This document shows positions 43,493 to 53,270 of a DNA stretch of 64,000 nt, in pieces. The stretch is taken from contig JAVIAB010000160.1 in assembly GCA_032433765.1 (NCBI GenBank), positions 17,348,049-17,412,048 of the forward strand, written 5' to 3'. The translations under genes were made by a program, and so were the position numbers. The notes beneath the pieces were generated by a model. It saw nothing but the letters and a program-made list of their open reading frames with translations. It made no database searches and was not told the origin of the DNA. The DNA comes from Megaustenia siamemsis. Taxonomy: Eukaryota > Mollusca > Gastropoda > Stylommatophora > Ariophantidae. The number at the start of each line of letters is the position of its first letter. Position 1 is the stretch's first letter.

Positions 43493-44152
43493 CATAACTA
43501 GTGAGTACACTTCTTGTCCGGACATAACCTAGTGAGTACACTTCTTGTCCGGACATAACCTAGTGAGTACACTTCTTGTCCGGACATAACCTAGTGAGTA
43601 CACTTCTTGTCCGGACATAACATAGTGAGTACACTTCTTGTCCGGACATAACTAGTGAGTACACTTCTTGTCCGGACATAACTAGTGAGTACACTTCTTG
43701 TCCGGACATAACTAGTGAGTACACTTCTTGTCCTGACATAACTAGTGAGTACACTTCTGGTCCGGACATAACTAGTGAGTACACTTCTTGTCCGGACATA
43801 ACTAGTGAGTTCACTTCTTGTCCGGACATAACTAGTGAGTACACTTCTTGTCAGGACATAACTAGTGAGTACACTTCTTGTCCGGACATAACTAGTGAGT
43901 ACACTTCTTGTCCGGACATAACTAGTGAGTACCCTTCTTGACCGGACATAACTAGTGAGTACACTTCTTGACCGGACATAACTAGTGAGTACACTTCTTG
44001 ACAGGACATAACTAGTGAGTACACTGCTTGTCCGGACATAACTAGTGAGTACACTTCTTGTCCGGACATAACTAGTGAGTACACTTCCTGTCCGGACAAA
44101 ACTAGTGAGTACACTTCCTGTCCGGACATAACTAGTGAGTACACTTCCTGTC
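43493..44152. repeat. Minisatellite, 30 bp unit, about 22 copies
   Basis: Unit 'gtgagtacacttcttgtccg' plus 'gacataacta'. The first four to five units carry an extra base ('aaccta'), giving 31 bp; the rest are 30 bp. Each unit contains 'tgtccggaca', a perfect 10-bp palindrome, so single strands could form regularly spaced hairpins. Confidence 0.98.
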
Positions 44153-44344
44153 TCTTAATTTTATTTTCATTTTATTGTTATTATATTCTATCATTGATGA
44201 TTGCACATGCGCCTGTGAAAAACTTGACTGTTTTCCAGCGTCCCTCTTTAGCCCTATCTAAGACTATAATGTTAAGTTTTTAGGACAATACCTATCACTT
44301 TGCTGGTATATAGTATAGTATATAGGGTAGAAAAGTATAGTATA

Positions 44345-44594
44345 TTATAGTATAGTGCAGTACAGTACAGTACAGTACAGTACAGTAAAGTACAGTACAG
44401 TACAGTACAGTACAGTATAATATAATATAATATAATATAATATAATATAATATAATATAATATAATATAATATAATATAATATAATATAATATAATATAA
44501 TATAATATAATATAATATAATATAATATAATATAATATAATATAATATAATATAATATAATATAATATAATATAATATAATATAATATAATATA
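44345..44594. repeat. CAGTA then TATAA pentanucleotide microsatellites
   Basis: A CAGTA/ACAGT repeat (about 44355-44416) passes directly into about 35 uninterrupted TATAA units (44418-44594). The switch between two pentamers in phase suggests that the second evolved from the first. Confidence 0.98.
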
Positions 44595-44609
44595 GTCGAT
44601 ATATATATA

Positions 44610-44731
44610 AAGGTAAAGGTAAAGTACGAGACTTGAACCGGCGTCTTAGCACGCGAGTTTACACCATATGTGCTCGGCTGCCTATCCAGAAATAATATCT
44701 AGAATTAATATAAATAATAATACCAGAAATA
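44610..44731 (-). mobile_element. SINE-3 3' end, antisense, with target-site duplication
   Basis: Antisense SINE-3 tail 'aaaggtaaaggtaaagtac' then the body up to 'ctatccagaaata' (44692), followed by about 40 bp of AT-rich filler. 'atagtcgatatatatata' occurs at 44592-44609 and 44732-44749, an 18-bp duplication bounding the insertion. Confidence 0.85.
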
Positions 44732-44749
44732 ATAGTCGATATATATATA

Positions 44750-45039
44750 TTATATATGCAATCATTAAAGTCATTTATTTGTTGTTGTTAAAGCTCTTAA
44801 TCTAGGGGGGAAAAACAACGGAACAGTAAATAGTAAAAGGAAGGGAAAATAGGATGTCTGAGACAGAAGCCAGTAAAAACTGAGTGGCAAGGTCATGTAC
44901 ATCGTTGAGCTGAGATCATGATTGGATGTCTCCAAGTCTTGGGTGAAGGCCATCCTGTACTGACAAATTTGGCTATCAGGGTCAGCCGAGGTCAGTAGTC
45001 ATTTTAGACAGAACATGGGTTTTCAGACTTTACTAAGCG
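44750..45039. other. No recognised gene
   Basis: Unique sequence, no motif. Confidence 0.4.
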
Positions 45040-45375
45040 TTAGCACAGTTAGAGAGCACTCCTCGTGTCGTGAGTCAGTTATAGAGAACTCCTGGTGTTG
45101 TGAGTCAGTTAGAGAGCACTCCTCGTGTCGTGAGTCAGTTAGAGAGCACTCCTCGTGTCGTGAGTGAGTTAGAGAGCACTTCTGGTGTCGTGAGTCAGTT
45201 AGAGAGCACTCCTCGTGTCGCGAGTCAGTTAGAGAGCACTCCTCGTGTCGTGAGTCAGTTAGAGAGCACTCCTCGTGTCGTGAGTCAGTTAGAGAGCATT
45301 TCTCGTGTCGTGAGTCAGTTAGAGGGCACTCCTCGTGTCGTGTTAGTGAGCACTCCTGGTGTCGTGAGTCAGTTT
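45040..45375. repeat. Minisatellite, 30 bp unit, about 11 copies
   Basis: Unit 'gagtcagttagagagcactc' plus 'ctcgtgtcgt'. Both strands stay open because 30 is divisible by 3. Unrelated in sequence to the 30-bp array at 43.5 kb. Confidence 0.97.
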
Positions 45376-45404
45376 GAATATTTAGAAAAAAATATACTTT
45401 CTTT

Positions 45405-45600
45405 CTTTTCTTCTTCATTTGCCTTTCGGCGTCGTGGGAGATATTGTTCACTGTTTATTGCTTTTTTTTGGCCTCTTCAGCTGTTATTCACCTGAGTGTT
45501 TCTTGTATACCGTTCATCCACCTTTTTCTTGGTCGCCCTCTTGTCTGGTGTTCTAGTATCGTTTGTTCGTGACTCGTATTAGATTTAGTTCTTTATGCGT
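45405..45600 (-). mobile_element. LINE-E 3' end, antisense
   Basis: 'tcatttgcctttcggcgtcg' at the left is the LINE-E terminus in antisense; it continues through the block equivalent to RRPRKRWMN near 45515. It abuts the 30-bp array. Confidence 0.7.
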
Positions 45601-45756
45601 GATCATAACTTATCAGTTGAAGGAATACATCTGGAGACAGTCCAGTGCTACAACTTGCTTTGACATACTATAACCAATGATGGAAAATATAAAATTGAAA
45701 TAAACAAAAGAATAGGTATGGCAAAAAGTAATTTTAATGCCATGAAAAATATACTA

Positions 45757-45779
45757 TAGTCCGTTCAGATTCGTTTGCC
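45757..45779 (+). repeat. Left terminal inverted repeat
   Basis: Begins 'tagtccgttcag', 23 bp identical to the reverse complement of the right end. A T-run of 13 follows about 10 bp inside. Confidence 0.95.
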
Positions 45780-46259
45780 TAGACATTAATTTTTTTTTTT
45801 TCAAAAACTTATTGTTCATTTGCATTGATCTTTTGAAGTTAGGTTTAGAATACTAATGTCGCTATAAAAATATTTTTTTATCAAAGAAATGTGATCCAGT
45901 TTCAAAGATGCCTTATTTAGCATATATTAAAAAAAAGTTAATCGATATTATAAACACCGGCGGGATTATGTAGATGCTTACATCTCACAGCTGATTCTTT
46001 AACATATAGGCATGACCTTCACGGCTGAATGCGCACCGTCCTAAAATAGTTATGTTTCCACTATAAATTTTTATAAAGAAATGTTACATATGAAATTTCC
46101 CGTTTAGCACAAAATGACATTTTAGCCGAAACCGGAAATTATGTGACGTCAAAATCACGGCCGTAGACTCGAGTTCGAGTCATAATTCAGAGGCAAATCT
46201 CAATATTTACAGAAAGGAGGCGGCACTATCCATATTATCTTCTGCAAGTCTATGTGAGA

Positions 46260-47537
46260 ATGAATATAAAGGCAAAATATTTTACTGAGCATAACATTGC
46301 TATAAAGATTTATCAATACTTCTGCAGAGAGCGTAAAAAGGGACATCTTTATTGTTCTTTATCAAACCCTGAGAAGAGAACAATGCATATTTTAGGTTTG
46401 TGTAAACGTTCATTTGATCGAATAGTTAAAGGAAGCGGATATTTATTGCCAACAAATGCAAGAAAGCAAGGAAGGAAAGAAACGTTAGACAGTTTTGATA
46501 AGGACCTAGTAAAAAGAGAAATCTGTCGAATGTTTGATATAAACGAAGAAGTGACACTTAGAAAGTTGAAGCTTTGGCTGAAAACTAACAACGACATTGA
46601 AATATCAAAAACTTCATTATGGAAAATATTAAGAAGTGCAGGCTTCACCTTTAGAAAGTATGCTGGTGGAAAAAACATTATTTGCGAGAAGCCACATCTA
46701 GTAGCTCTTAGAAGCAAGTATTTACGTGAAGTGAAGGAAATGCGCGAAAATGATTATGATATTGTTTATTTAGATGAAACTTGGATCAACGCTCATCATA
46801 CAAATGAAAAGGAATGGCAGTTAGCAGATGGAAGTATTAAAAGATCAGTACCAAGCAGTAAAGGGCAACGTTTGATAGTTGCACATGCAGGTAGCAGACA
46901 TAATGGGTTGTTGCAGAATGCTCATCTCGTTTTCATTTCAAAATCCATAGACAATAGAGACTACCACTCCGAAATGAATGGGCACATATTTAAAGACTGG
47001 ATCGAGAAAAGTATCCTTCCAATATTAGATCGACCTTCTTGTCCGATAATGGACAATGCTTCATACCATAACGTAGTTAACGTTGAAGATAGAATCCCAA
47101 CATCATCAAGTACAAAAGATGCAATCAAAACGTGGCTCATAAAAGAACACATACAAGTTAACGACAGCTACTTGAAACCCGAATTGCTTAGCCTTGTAAA
47201 ACAGACACAACGTACAAAGATATTTAAAATAGACAAGTTAATTCAAGAACATGGCCATAGATGTTTGAGACTACCTCCATATCATGCACACTTAAATCCT
47301 ATAGAACTAGTTTGGGCAAAAGTTAAAGGACACGTAGCATATACAAATAAAACTTTCAAATTATGCGATGTTGAGACACTTACAAATCAGGCTCTATCAA
47401 ATATAAATAAAGACTACTGGGTAAAATGTGAGGATCATGTGTTACGACAAGAAGAGAAATATTGGAAAAAGGATGGTTTGTTGTTTGTTCAGCCGAAAGC
47501 AGTAATCGACCTATTTGACTCGTCTGATTCTGAATGA
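46260..47537 (+). CDS. IS630/Tc1/mariner-type DDE transposase, intact, about 425 aa
   Basis: Predicted nuclear enzyme that cuts and joins the transposon ends at TA. The N-terminal part (about 1-150) is basic with a helix-turn-helix-like stretch (EVTLRKLKLWLK, SKTSLWKILRSAGFTFRK, about 97-134). The catalytic core follows: first Asp in VYLDETW (172), second Asp in PIMDNASYHN (265), Glu in LNPIELVW (349), preceded by LRLPPYHAHLNP. The second Asp and Glu are 83 residues apart, far more than the 34-39 of typical Tc1 or mariner enzymes; this recalls the long-spacing group I remember as DD82E 'Sailor', to be confirmed. The start is the ATG at 46260; a GTG two codons earlier is not credible in an animal. 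No frameshift or stop, all three acidic residues present, and it ends 614 bp before the right end. It may be an active or recently active copy. Confidence 0.93.
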   Translation: MNIKAKYFTEHNIAIKIYQYFCRERKKGHLYCSLSNPEKRTMHILGLCKRSFDRIVKGSGYLLPTNARKQGRKETLDSFDKDLVKREICRMFDINEEVTLRKLKLWLKTNNDIEISKTSLWKILRSAGFTFRKYAGGKNIICEKPHLVALRSKYLREVKEMRENDYDIVYLDETWINAHHTNEKEWQLADGSIKRSVPSSKGQRLIVAHAGSRHNGLLQNAHLVFISKSIDNRDYHSEMNGHIFKDWIEKSILPILDRPSCPIMDNASYHNVVNVEDRIPTSSSTKDAIKTWLIKEHIQVNDSYLKPELLSLVKQTQRTKIFKIDKLIQEHGHRCLRLPPYHAHLNPIELVWAKVKGHVAYTNKTFKLCDVETLTNQALSNINKDYWVKCEDHVLRQEEKYWKKDGLLFVQPKAVIDLFDSSDSE

Positions 47538-47639
47538 TCATTACTCTGATTAAGTCTACAGATAAATAGTTTGATTTGCAAAATTTCCTAGTTGATTTGT
47601 TAAACAGTTTATTGTTCAAGACCACCCAAGCAATCAAAA

Positions 47640-47860
47640 ATATGTTATAAGCAAACCAACAACCATTACTTTGAATGGAAGCCTGCTTGAGTCAGTACAG
47701 AAGTTCAGCTATCTTGGATCCACTATTACAGCCACACTTTCCTTAGATGAGGAACTAAATGTACGTATTTGAAAGGCAGCGACAACATTTGGGAAACTCA
47801 CACCAAGAGCATGGAACTATATCAAATTGACTCTACGAACAAAAGTTCTATATATAATTT
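47640..47860 (+). mobile_element. LINE-H-like fragment inside the transposon
   Basis: Reads ITLNGSLLESVQKFSYLGSTI, SLDEELNVRI, a stop, then KAATTFGKL and LTLRTKVLY: the post-RT segment of an RTE-like LINE. It lies between the transposase stop and the right terminal repeat. No target-site duplication was found, so it may have been captured rather than inserted. Confidence 0.8.
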
Positions 47861-48128
47861 AAAATTTGTATACTTGCCACCAAGTAAAATTTTATGGACA
47901 CGCCTATGGGTCATCGTTGCACTAGATTACTGTAAAACATTTTGATTAGGGTCAAAATAATAGTTACATGGGCAAAGAGCAAAGGAATTCGCCGCTTTAA
48001 GAAAACCGTTATAGCTAGACATCGAGTAACACATATGTTCTCGTGACAAGGACATTTTAACACCGTATGCCAAAAATCATGTGAAATCATCAAGAATTTT
48101 TTTTTTGAATTATAAATCATAACATCTC

Positions 48129-48151
48129 GGCAAACGAATCTGAACGGACTA
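48129..48151 (-). repeat. Right terminal inverted repeat
   Basis: Ends 'ctgaacggacta'; reverse complement identical to the left end for 23 bp. Confidence 0.95.
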
Positions 48152-48650
48152 TAACAATAAAACAAATAACAGCAGTGCTGAAACTAAGAATAGCAAAATG
48201 TTACATCTTCTCAACATTCCTGTGGGTGCAGAAACATGGACATTACACAAGAAAACAGAATAAAAAATTGAAGCTTTTGAAATGTAGATCTACTGAAGAA
48301 TAGGTAGAATTGGATGGAAAGAAAAGAAAACAAACGATGAAGTTTGTAAAACAACTGAAAATAAAAATAGAACTATTAAATACAATTAAGACAAGACAAA
48401 TGACATTTTTGGGACACGTTAAAAGACACAACAGCCTACTAAAAGTAATATTGGAAGGGAAAATACAAGGTGAAAGAGGCAGAGGCAGACCAAGACTAAC
48501 ATGGACGAGTAACATCAAAAGATGGACAAGTCAATCTATGACAACCTGCACCATCAAAGCAAGAAACAGAGTAGAATGGCGATCCATGGTAGCCAACCTT
48601 CGTTTCCGGAGACGGCATACGATGATGATGACGATGATGATGATGATGAT

Positions 48651-48961
48651 GATGTCTTATCACATGCGCCAAACCACTTGATTTGTTTTCGCATTATGTA
48701 TTCAATATCTGGTTCAGTTCCTAATCGTGTTCATAACTTCATTTCGTATCTTATCTCTGAGACTCTTTCCTGCCATGCGTCTGATACACTTCATTTCTGT
48801 GGTGATTATTTTAGGAAAAATATACCCCAGTTCGAATTAAGTAAAATGTTATTACCTATTTGATATATTTTACAAAACAGGTTAATTAAATCACAGTTAT
48901 TTGTTTTCATCTCAACGTGACATTTTCCTTCTAATTTTGAAAAATTTGTAGCATTTAAGGA
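48651..48961. other. No recognised gene
   Basis: Unique sequence between LINE-G and SINE-1; an ORF at 48522-48863 mostly translates the LINE-G tail. Confidence 0.4.
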
Positions 48962-49330
48962 GTATAGAGTTCGTGAACTGAACTACAAATGACATGAGGT
49001 CGGGTTCGATCCTGATCGACAGCCCGGGTTCACCCAACCTTAAATGGGTGCCGGATTTTTTTCTGGGAGTGTAAAGAGACACGGGCGTAATACCGACCAA
49101 ATTACTCCCAAAATCATGTGCCGAAGGTCTGCAAAATTGATGGTTCTATCTATCTATCTATCTATCTATTGTCCTTTCGAGCCGAAGACGGCACATAGGG
49201 CAGAACCACAATCTCAAAAACAGAAACCTTACGTGCCAAAATGGCACATATTGCAGAGATCACTGCTTCTAAAATGATGGTTACTGACACCGTATTCCCT
49301 ATACACCACTTGGCGGGACGGGGGCTCTTT
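48962..49330 (+). mobile_element. SINE-1, interrupted by a second short element
   Basis: Head partly decayed but B box 'gggttcgatcct' intact; body 'acgggcgtaataccgacc', then an insertion at 49146-49270, then the 3' end 'ctatacaccacttggcggg'. The two parts join to match the uninterrupted 54.4 kb copy. Confidence 0.92.
49146..49270 (-). mobile_element. Short element with RTE-A-like tail, nested in SINE-1
   Basis: The minus strand ends 'cttcggctcgaaaggacaat' plus six ATAG-type units; the rest matches 12975-13108. Flanked by 'aaaattgatggtt' (49133-49145) and 'aaaatgatggtt' (49271-49282), a near-perfect target-site duplication. Confidence 0.88.
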
Positions 49331-49379
49331 ACTTTTTTTTTTAAAAGAAGATGAAGATATCCTAAGCTTAGTATAAAAT

Positions 49380-49856
49380 AACCAACTTAACTGTCCTGCA
49401 ACGTGCTAAGACCTCAACAATCATGTCGATGCTCAGAAGTCGAAGACTAAGATGGCTAGGGCATGTTCAACGAATGGAAGAAAAGCGCATCCCTAGGCAA
49501 ATACTATATGGTGAACTAATACACGGGAAAAGACAAATCGGCAGACCTAAACTATGATATAGAGATATCTGTAAATCATCTCTGAAAGACTTCTCCATCT
49601 GTGAAAACGACTGGCAACATCTGGCAAGTGATCGCACATCATGGAGAGCATGTATAAGGAACGGTATAACAACTTTTGAGAGTGTGCTAAGACAAAACGT
49701 AGAAGAGAAAAGACTGAAGAAAAAGGATGGTAAACCCTGTGGACCAGTGCGCCTGACCTGTTCATTATGTGACCGCGTGTGTTTGTCAAACATTGGTAGA
49801 ATTAGCCACGAGATAAGCTGTTCGGCAAAAACAATACCTCAAAAAAATACACAATA
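49380..49856 (+). pseudogene. LINE-H C-terminal end with a zinc-finger-like segment
   Basis: Reads MSMLRSRRLRWLGHVQRMEE, then GKRQIGRPKL, a stop, YRDICKSSLKDF, NDWQHLASDRTSWRACIRNG, and finally CSLCDRVCLSNIGRISHEISC (spacing C-x2-C then H-x4-C). A C-terminal Cys/His finger is common in one RTE-like lineage. A single stop near 49557 breaks an otherwise open frame. Confidence 0.85.
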
Positions 49857-50029
49857 GCCTCCACTAGACTGTCTGACTAGACGAAAAGGGCCACACACAG
49901 TAAAACATTCCACTCATTCTTAATATAACACCACACACACAAAGTAAATATTTCATGCATGAATTTTCCTTTTAGAAGTTAATCCTCATAAACAAAAAAA
50001 ATCAAATATTGGCCAATAAGAGATATCTT

Positions 50030-50390
50030 ATGTGTTAGACCAATGACAGGAAACAGTCTGAGAGATAAGATCAGAAATTAAGAACTGAGAAAAAAGCTAA
50101 GAATAGCCCCCGCTATAGAATATATAAGGAAACAACAGATAAAATGGTTTGGCCACGTGACAAGGCAGAAAGAACAAAACACAACACAACGAGCGTTCAA
50201 CAAACGTTGTGAGAACACCAGACCCAAGGGTTGACCACGAAAAAGATGGGTCGATGGAATATTAGAAGCACTAGGAAACATAACAGCAGTAGAGGCGAAC
50301 AGAAGAGCAAAAGACCGCAAATTATATCTCCCCTCGACGCTGAAAGGCAAATGAGGAAGGAAAGAAGAGGAGGAAGAAGAGATATCCGAT
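50030..50390 (+). pseudogene. LINE-E (RTE-like) 3' end
   Basis: 'gttagaccaatgacagg' through WFGHVTRQKEQNTTQRAFN, a stop, KRWVDGILEALGN and RRAKDRKLYLPSTLKGK, ending at 'aggaaggaaagaagagg'. The best-preserved LINE-E terminus here. Confidence 0.85.
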
Positions 50391-50744
50391 GGATGTAATA
50401 TTCAATGATTAACGACATGCGTTTTTAAACATTAAGATACATCTTCTTCCAATCACTTTGAAAACATAAAAAACAAGCATGTATATTTTATATTCCTGAG
50501 AGAAGACAAATGAACAAATAAACTAAAGTGTCAATAACAAAGAAGTGCGATAGGAATGTTATGTTGAGTCACATCTGTTCTGTTCTCTCAGTAGTGCGGT
50601 GGTTTGCTGCAGTACAAACTATATCATCATTTTCACGAAACATTTTCAAAAGTGCGGACATTAGTTCAGTATTTACCATTTGTCAAGGTGCAGCTGTTGT
50701 CGCTTACTTTGTATCTTAATCCGCTAAATTAACATAAACGTGGT
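50391..50744. other. No recognised gene
   Basis: Unique; the ORF at 50528-50719 is unsupported. Confidence 0.4.
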
Positions 50745-51900
50745 CGCTCGCTTTCTTAAACTACATTAACATAAACATGGTCGATGTCTTAAACTACATT
50801 AACATAAACATGGTCGATGTCTTAAACTACATTAACATAAACATGGTCGATGTCTTAAACTACATTAACATAAACATGGTCGATGTCTTAAACTACATTA
50901 ACATAAACATGGTCGATGTCTTAAACTACATTAACATAAACATGATCGATGTCTTAAACTACATTAACATAAACATGGTCGATGTCTTAAACTACATTAA
51001 CATAAACATGATCGATGTCTTAAACTACATTAACATAAACATGGTCGATGTCTTAAACTACATTAACATAAACATGGTCGATGTCTTAAACTACATTAAC
51101 ATAAACATGATCGATGTCTTAAACTACATTAACATAAACATGGTCGATGTCTTAAACTACATTAACATAAACATGATCGATGTCTTAAACTACATTAACA
51201 TAAACATGGTCGATGTCTTAAACTACATTAACATAAACATGATCGATGTCTTAAACTACATTAACATAAACATGGTCGATGTCTTAAACTACATTAACAT
51301 AAACATGGTCGATGTCTTAAACTACATTAACATAAACATGATCGATGTCTTAAACTACATTAACATAAACATGGTCGATGTCTTAAACTACATTAACATA
51401 AACATGATCGATGTCTTAAGCTACATTAACATAAACATGATCGATGTCTTAAACTACATTAATATAAACATGATCGATGTCTTAAACTAAATTAACATAA
51501 ACATGATCGATGTCTTAAACTACATTAACATAAACATGATCGATGTCTTAAACTACATTAACATAAACATGATCGATGTCTTAAACTAAATTAACATAAA
51601 CATGAGCGATGTCTTAAACTACATTAACATAAACATGATCGATGTCTTAAACTACATTAACATAAACATGAGCGATGTCTTAAACTACATTAACATAAAC
51701 ATGATCGATGTCTTAAACTACATTAACATAAACATGATCGATGTCTTAAACTACATTAACATAAACATGGTCGCATTCTTAAACTATAATAACACAAACA
51801 TGAAAGTTTACTTAAACTAAATTAACATTATTATGGTAGCATTCTTAAACTATAATAACACAAACATGAAAGTTTACTTAAACTAAATTAACATAAACAA
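50745..51900. repeat. Minisatellite, 33 bp unit, about 33 copies plus decayed ones
   Basis: Unit 'ggtcgatgtcttaaactaca' plus 'ttaacataaacat'. 'ggtc' and 'gatc' subtypes partly alternate. The 33-bp period gives a 237-codon frame of a repeated 11-residue peptide (VDVLNYININM), judged non-coding. Decayed units continue to about 51960. Confidence 0.98.
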
Positions 51901-52059
51901 TGATGCTTTCTTTCACTAAATTAAAAAAAAAACCTTGGTCGCTTTGTTAAACTAAATTAACATAAACGTGATAATATTCTTAAATTAAATCATCTTAAAC
52001 ATGAATTCTTCCGTAAATTAAATTTGCCATTTACATAATTCGTCTCTTGAGCTAAGAAA

Positions 52060-52255
52060 CTATAAACATTACCTTGTCCTCCAACTTCAACACAAATATT
52101 ATCTATTCTCACTACTAAATTACTATAAACATTACCTTGTCCTCCAATTCAACACAAATATTATCTATTCTCACTACTAAATTATTATAAACATTACCTT
52201 GTCCTCCTACTTCATCAATACAAATATTATCTAATCCCTTTACTAAATTACAATA
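52060..52255. repeat. About 61-bp tandem repeat, three copies
   Basis: Unit with 'ataaacattaccttgtcctc' and 'acaaatattatctattctca'. Copies start near 52060, 52125 and 52188, with small indels. Confidence 0.9.
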
Positions 52256-52379
52256 AATGTTACTTTTTTTTTGTTCTACTGAATTGTCATAAAAGTTCTC
52301 TCTTTATGTTGCCAAATTACCACCAGAATCATTATCTAACAACACCAGCGAACTATGAATATGTGATCTATAGTAACAA

Positions 52380-52682
52380 ATAAAAATGAAAATGAAAACT
52401 CATTAAAAGTTAAACTTATTAAAAATGAAAAGAGAACTACTAAGCACAATTCAAACACGACAAATGTGATTTTGGGCCATGTTAAAAGACACAACAGCCT
52501 ACTAAAAGTAATCCTGGAAGGGAAAATAAAAGGTAAAAGAGGCAGAGGCAGACCAAGACTAATATGGACGAGTAACATCAAAAGATGGAGAAACCAGCCT
52601 ATGACAACCTGCACCATCAAAGCAAGAGACAGAGCAGAATGGCGCTCCATGGTAGCCAACCTTAGATGCGGAGATGGCACTC

Positions 52683-52719
<37 letters not shown>

Positions 52720-52735
52720 ATGATGATGAGTAACA
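52380..52735 (+). pseudogene. LINE-G 3' end with expanded ATG tail
   Basis: LGHVKRHNSLLKVILEGKIKG, KRGRGRPRLIWTSNIKRWRN, then AEWRSMVANLRCGDGTR, stop, and about 12 gat/atg units (52686-52730). The last 73 codons are open. Confidence 0.88.
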
Positions 52736-52779
52736 AATAATTTAAACTGCAATAAAGAGATCAAAAGAAGATTAACAAT

Positions 52780-53270
52780 GGCAACACAAAAATAAAACGT
52801 CAGAAGAACATGTGGGACAATACCAGCAAGGCAGTGAAACTACTGAGGGCGTGTATCTTATCGACAGCAACAGATGGTTGCGAATCATGGACAATCTCGC
52901 AAACAACAGGAAAGAAAATCGATTCATTCAAAAAAAAATGGTTCAAACGATTATTAAAATACCTTGAATAATAAAAAAGAGCAATTAAGACATTTTAAAA
53001 ACACTCAAATATAAAGAAGAACTGGCTGAGAAACATTAATCTACAGAGAAAATAAAAATAAAATGATCACGTCAAAAGAAACAACTCGCTAGAAACAACA
53101 ACAATGGGACGTGGTGTTCAAGACCGACGAGTGTAGGGAGGACCCAGAAGACGGTGGGTTCACTATATCAAAGAGACATTAGGTGGGTTCCCTATATCAA
53201 AGAGACTTTGAATATGATAACAGAAGAAGTGGGAGATCTGACAAGAGACAAAGATTTTTTTCAAACCGGA
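52780..53270 (+). pseudogene. LINE-D (RTE-like) 3' part
   Basis: MWDNTSKAVKLLRACILSTA (52825-52885), then degraded thumb, then the basic RRRWVHYIKET near 53150 and EEVGDLTRD near 53225. A short duplication ('gtgggttc.ctatatcaaaga') occurs at 53155 and 53184. It passes straight into the 61-bp array. Confidence 0.8.

Larger units (their letters stand above)
45757..48151 (+). mobile_element. Complete-looking Tc1/mariner-superfamily transposon, 2395 bp
   Basis: Ends match as inverted repeats: 'tagtccgttcagattcg...' at the left and its reverse complement at the right, 23 bp perfect and weaker beyond. A TA lies outside each end (45755-45756, 48152-48153), and the LINE-G copy at 43.0 kb has a single TA there, so TA was duplicated on insertion. 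Between the ends are about 0.5 kb of 5' non-coding sequence, the transposase and about 0.6 kb of 3' non-coding sequence that holds a LINE-H scrap. Confidence 0.95.
45650..48650 (+). pseudogene. LINE-G (RTE-like) 3' part, split by a DNA transposon
   Basis: Left piece (45650-45754): TNDGKYKIEINKRIGMAKSN. Right piece (48154-48650): resumes within a few codons at QITAVLKLRIAK and continues to LGHVKRHNSLLKVILEG, RGRGRPRLT, the terminal EWRSMVANLR block and a gat-repeat tail. Between them lies the 2395-bp transposon. Several stops. Confidence 0.9.

Noticed and set aside
44272..44652. 126-codon Tyr/Ile/Leu ORF
   Set aside because: Translation of the TATAA microsatellite.
46254..46259. GTG start two codons upstream of the transposase ATG
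   Set aside because: A non-ATG start is not expected in an animal transposon; the ATG at 46260 is adequate.
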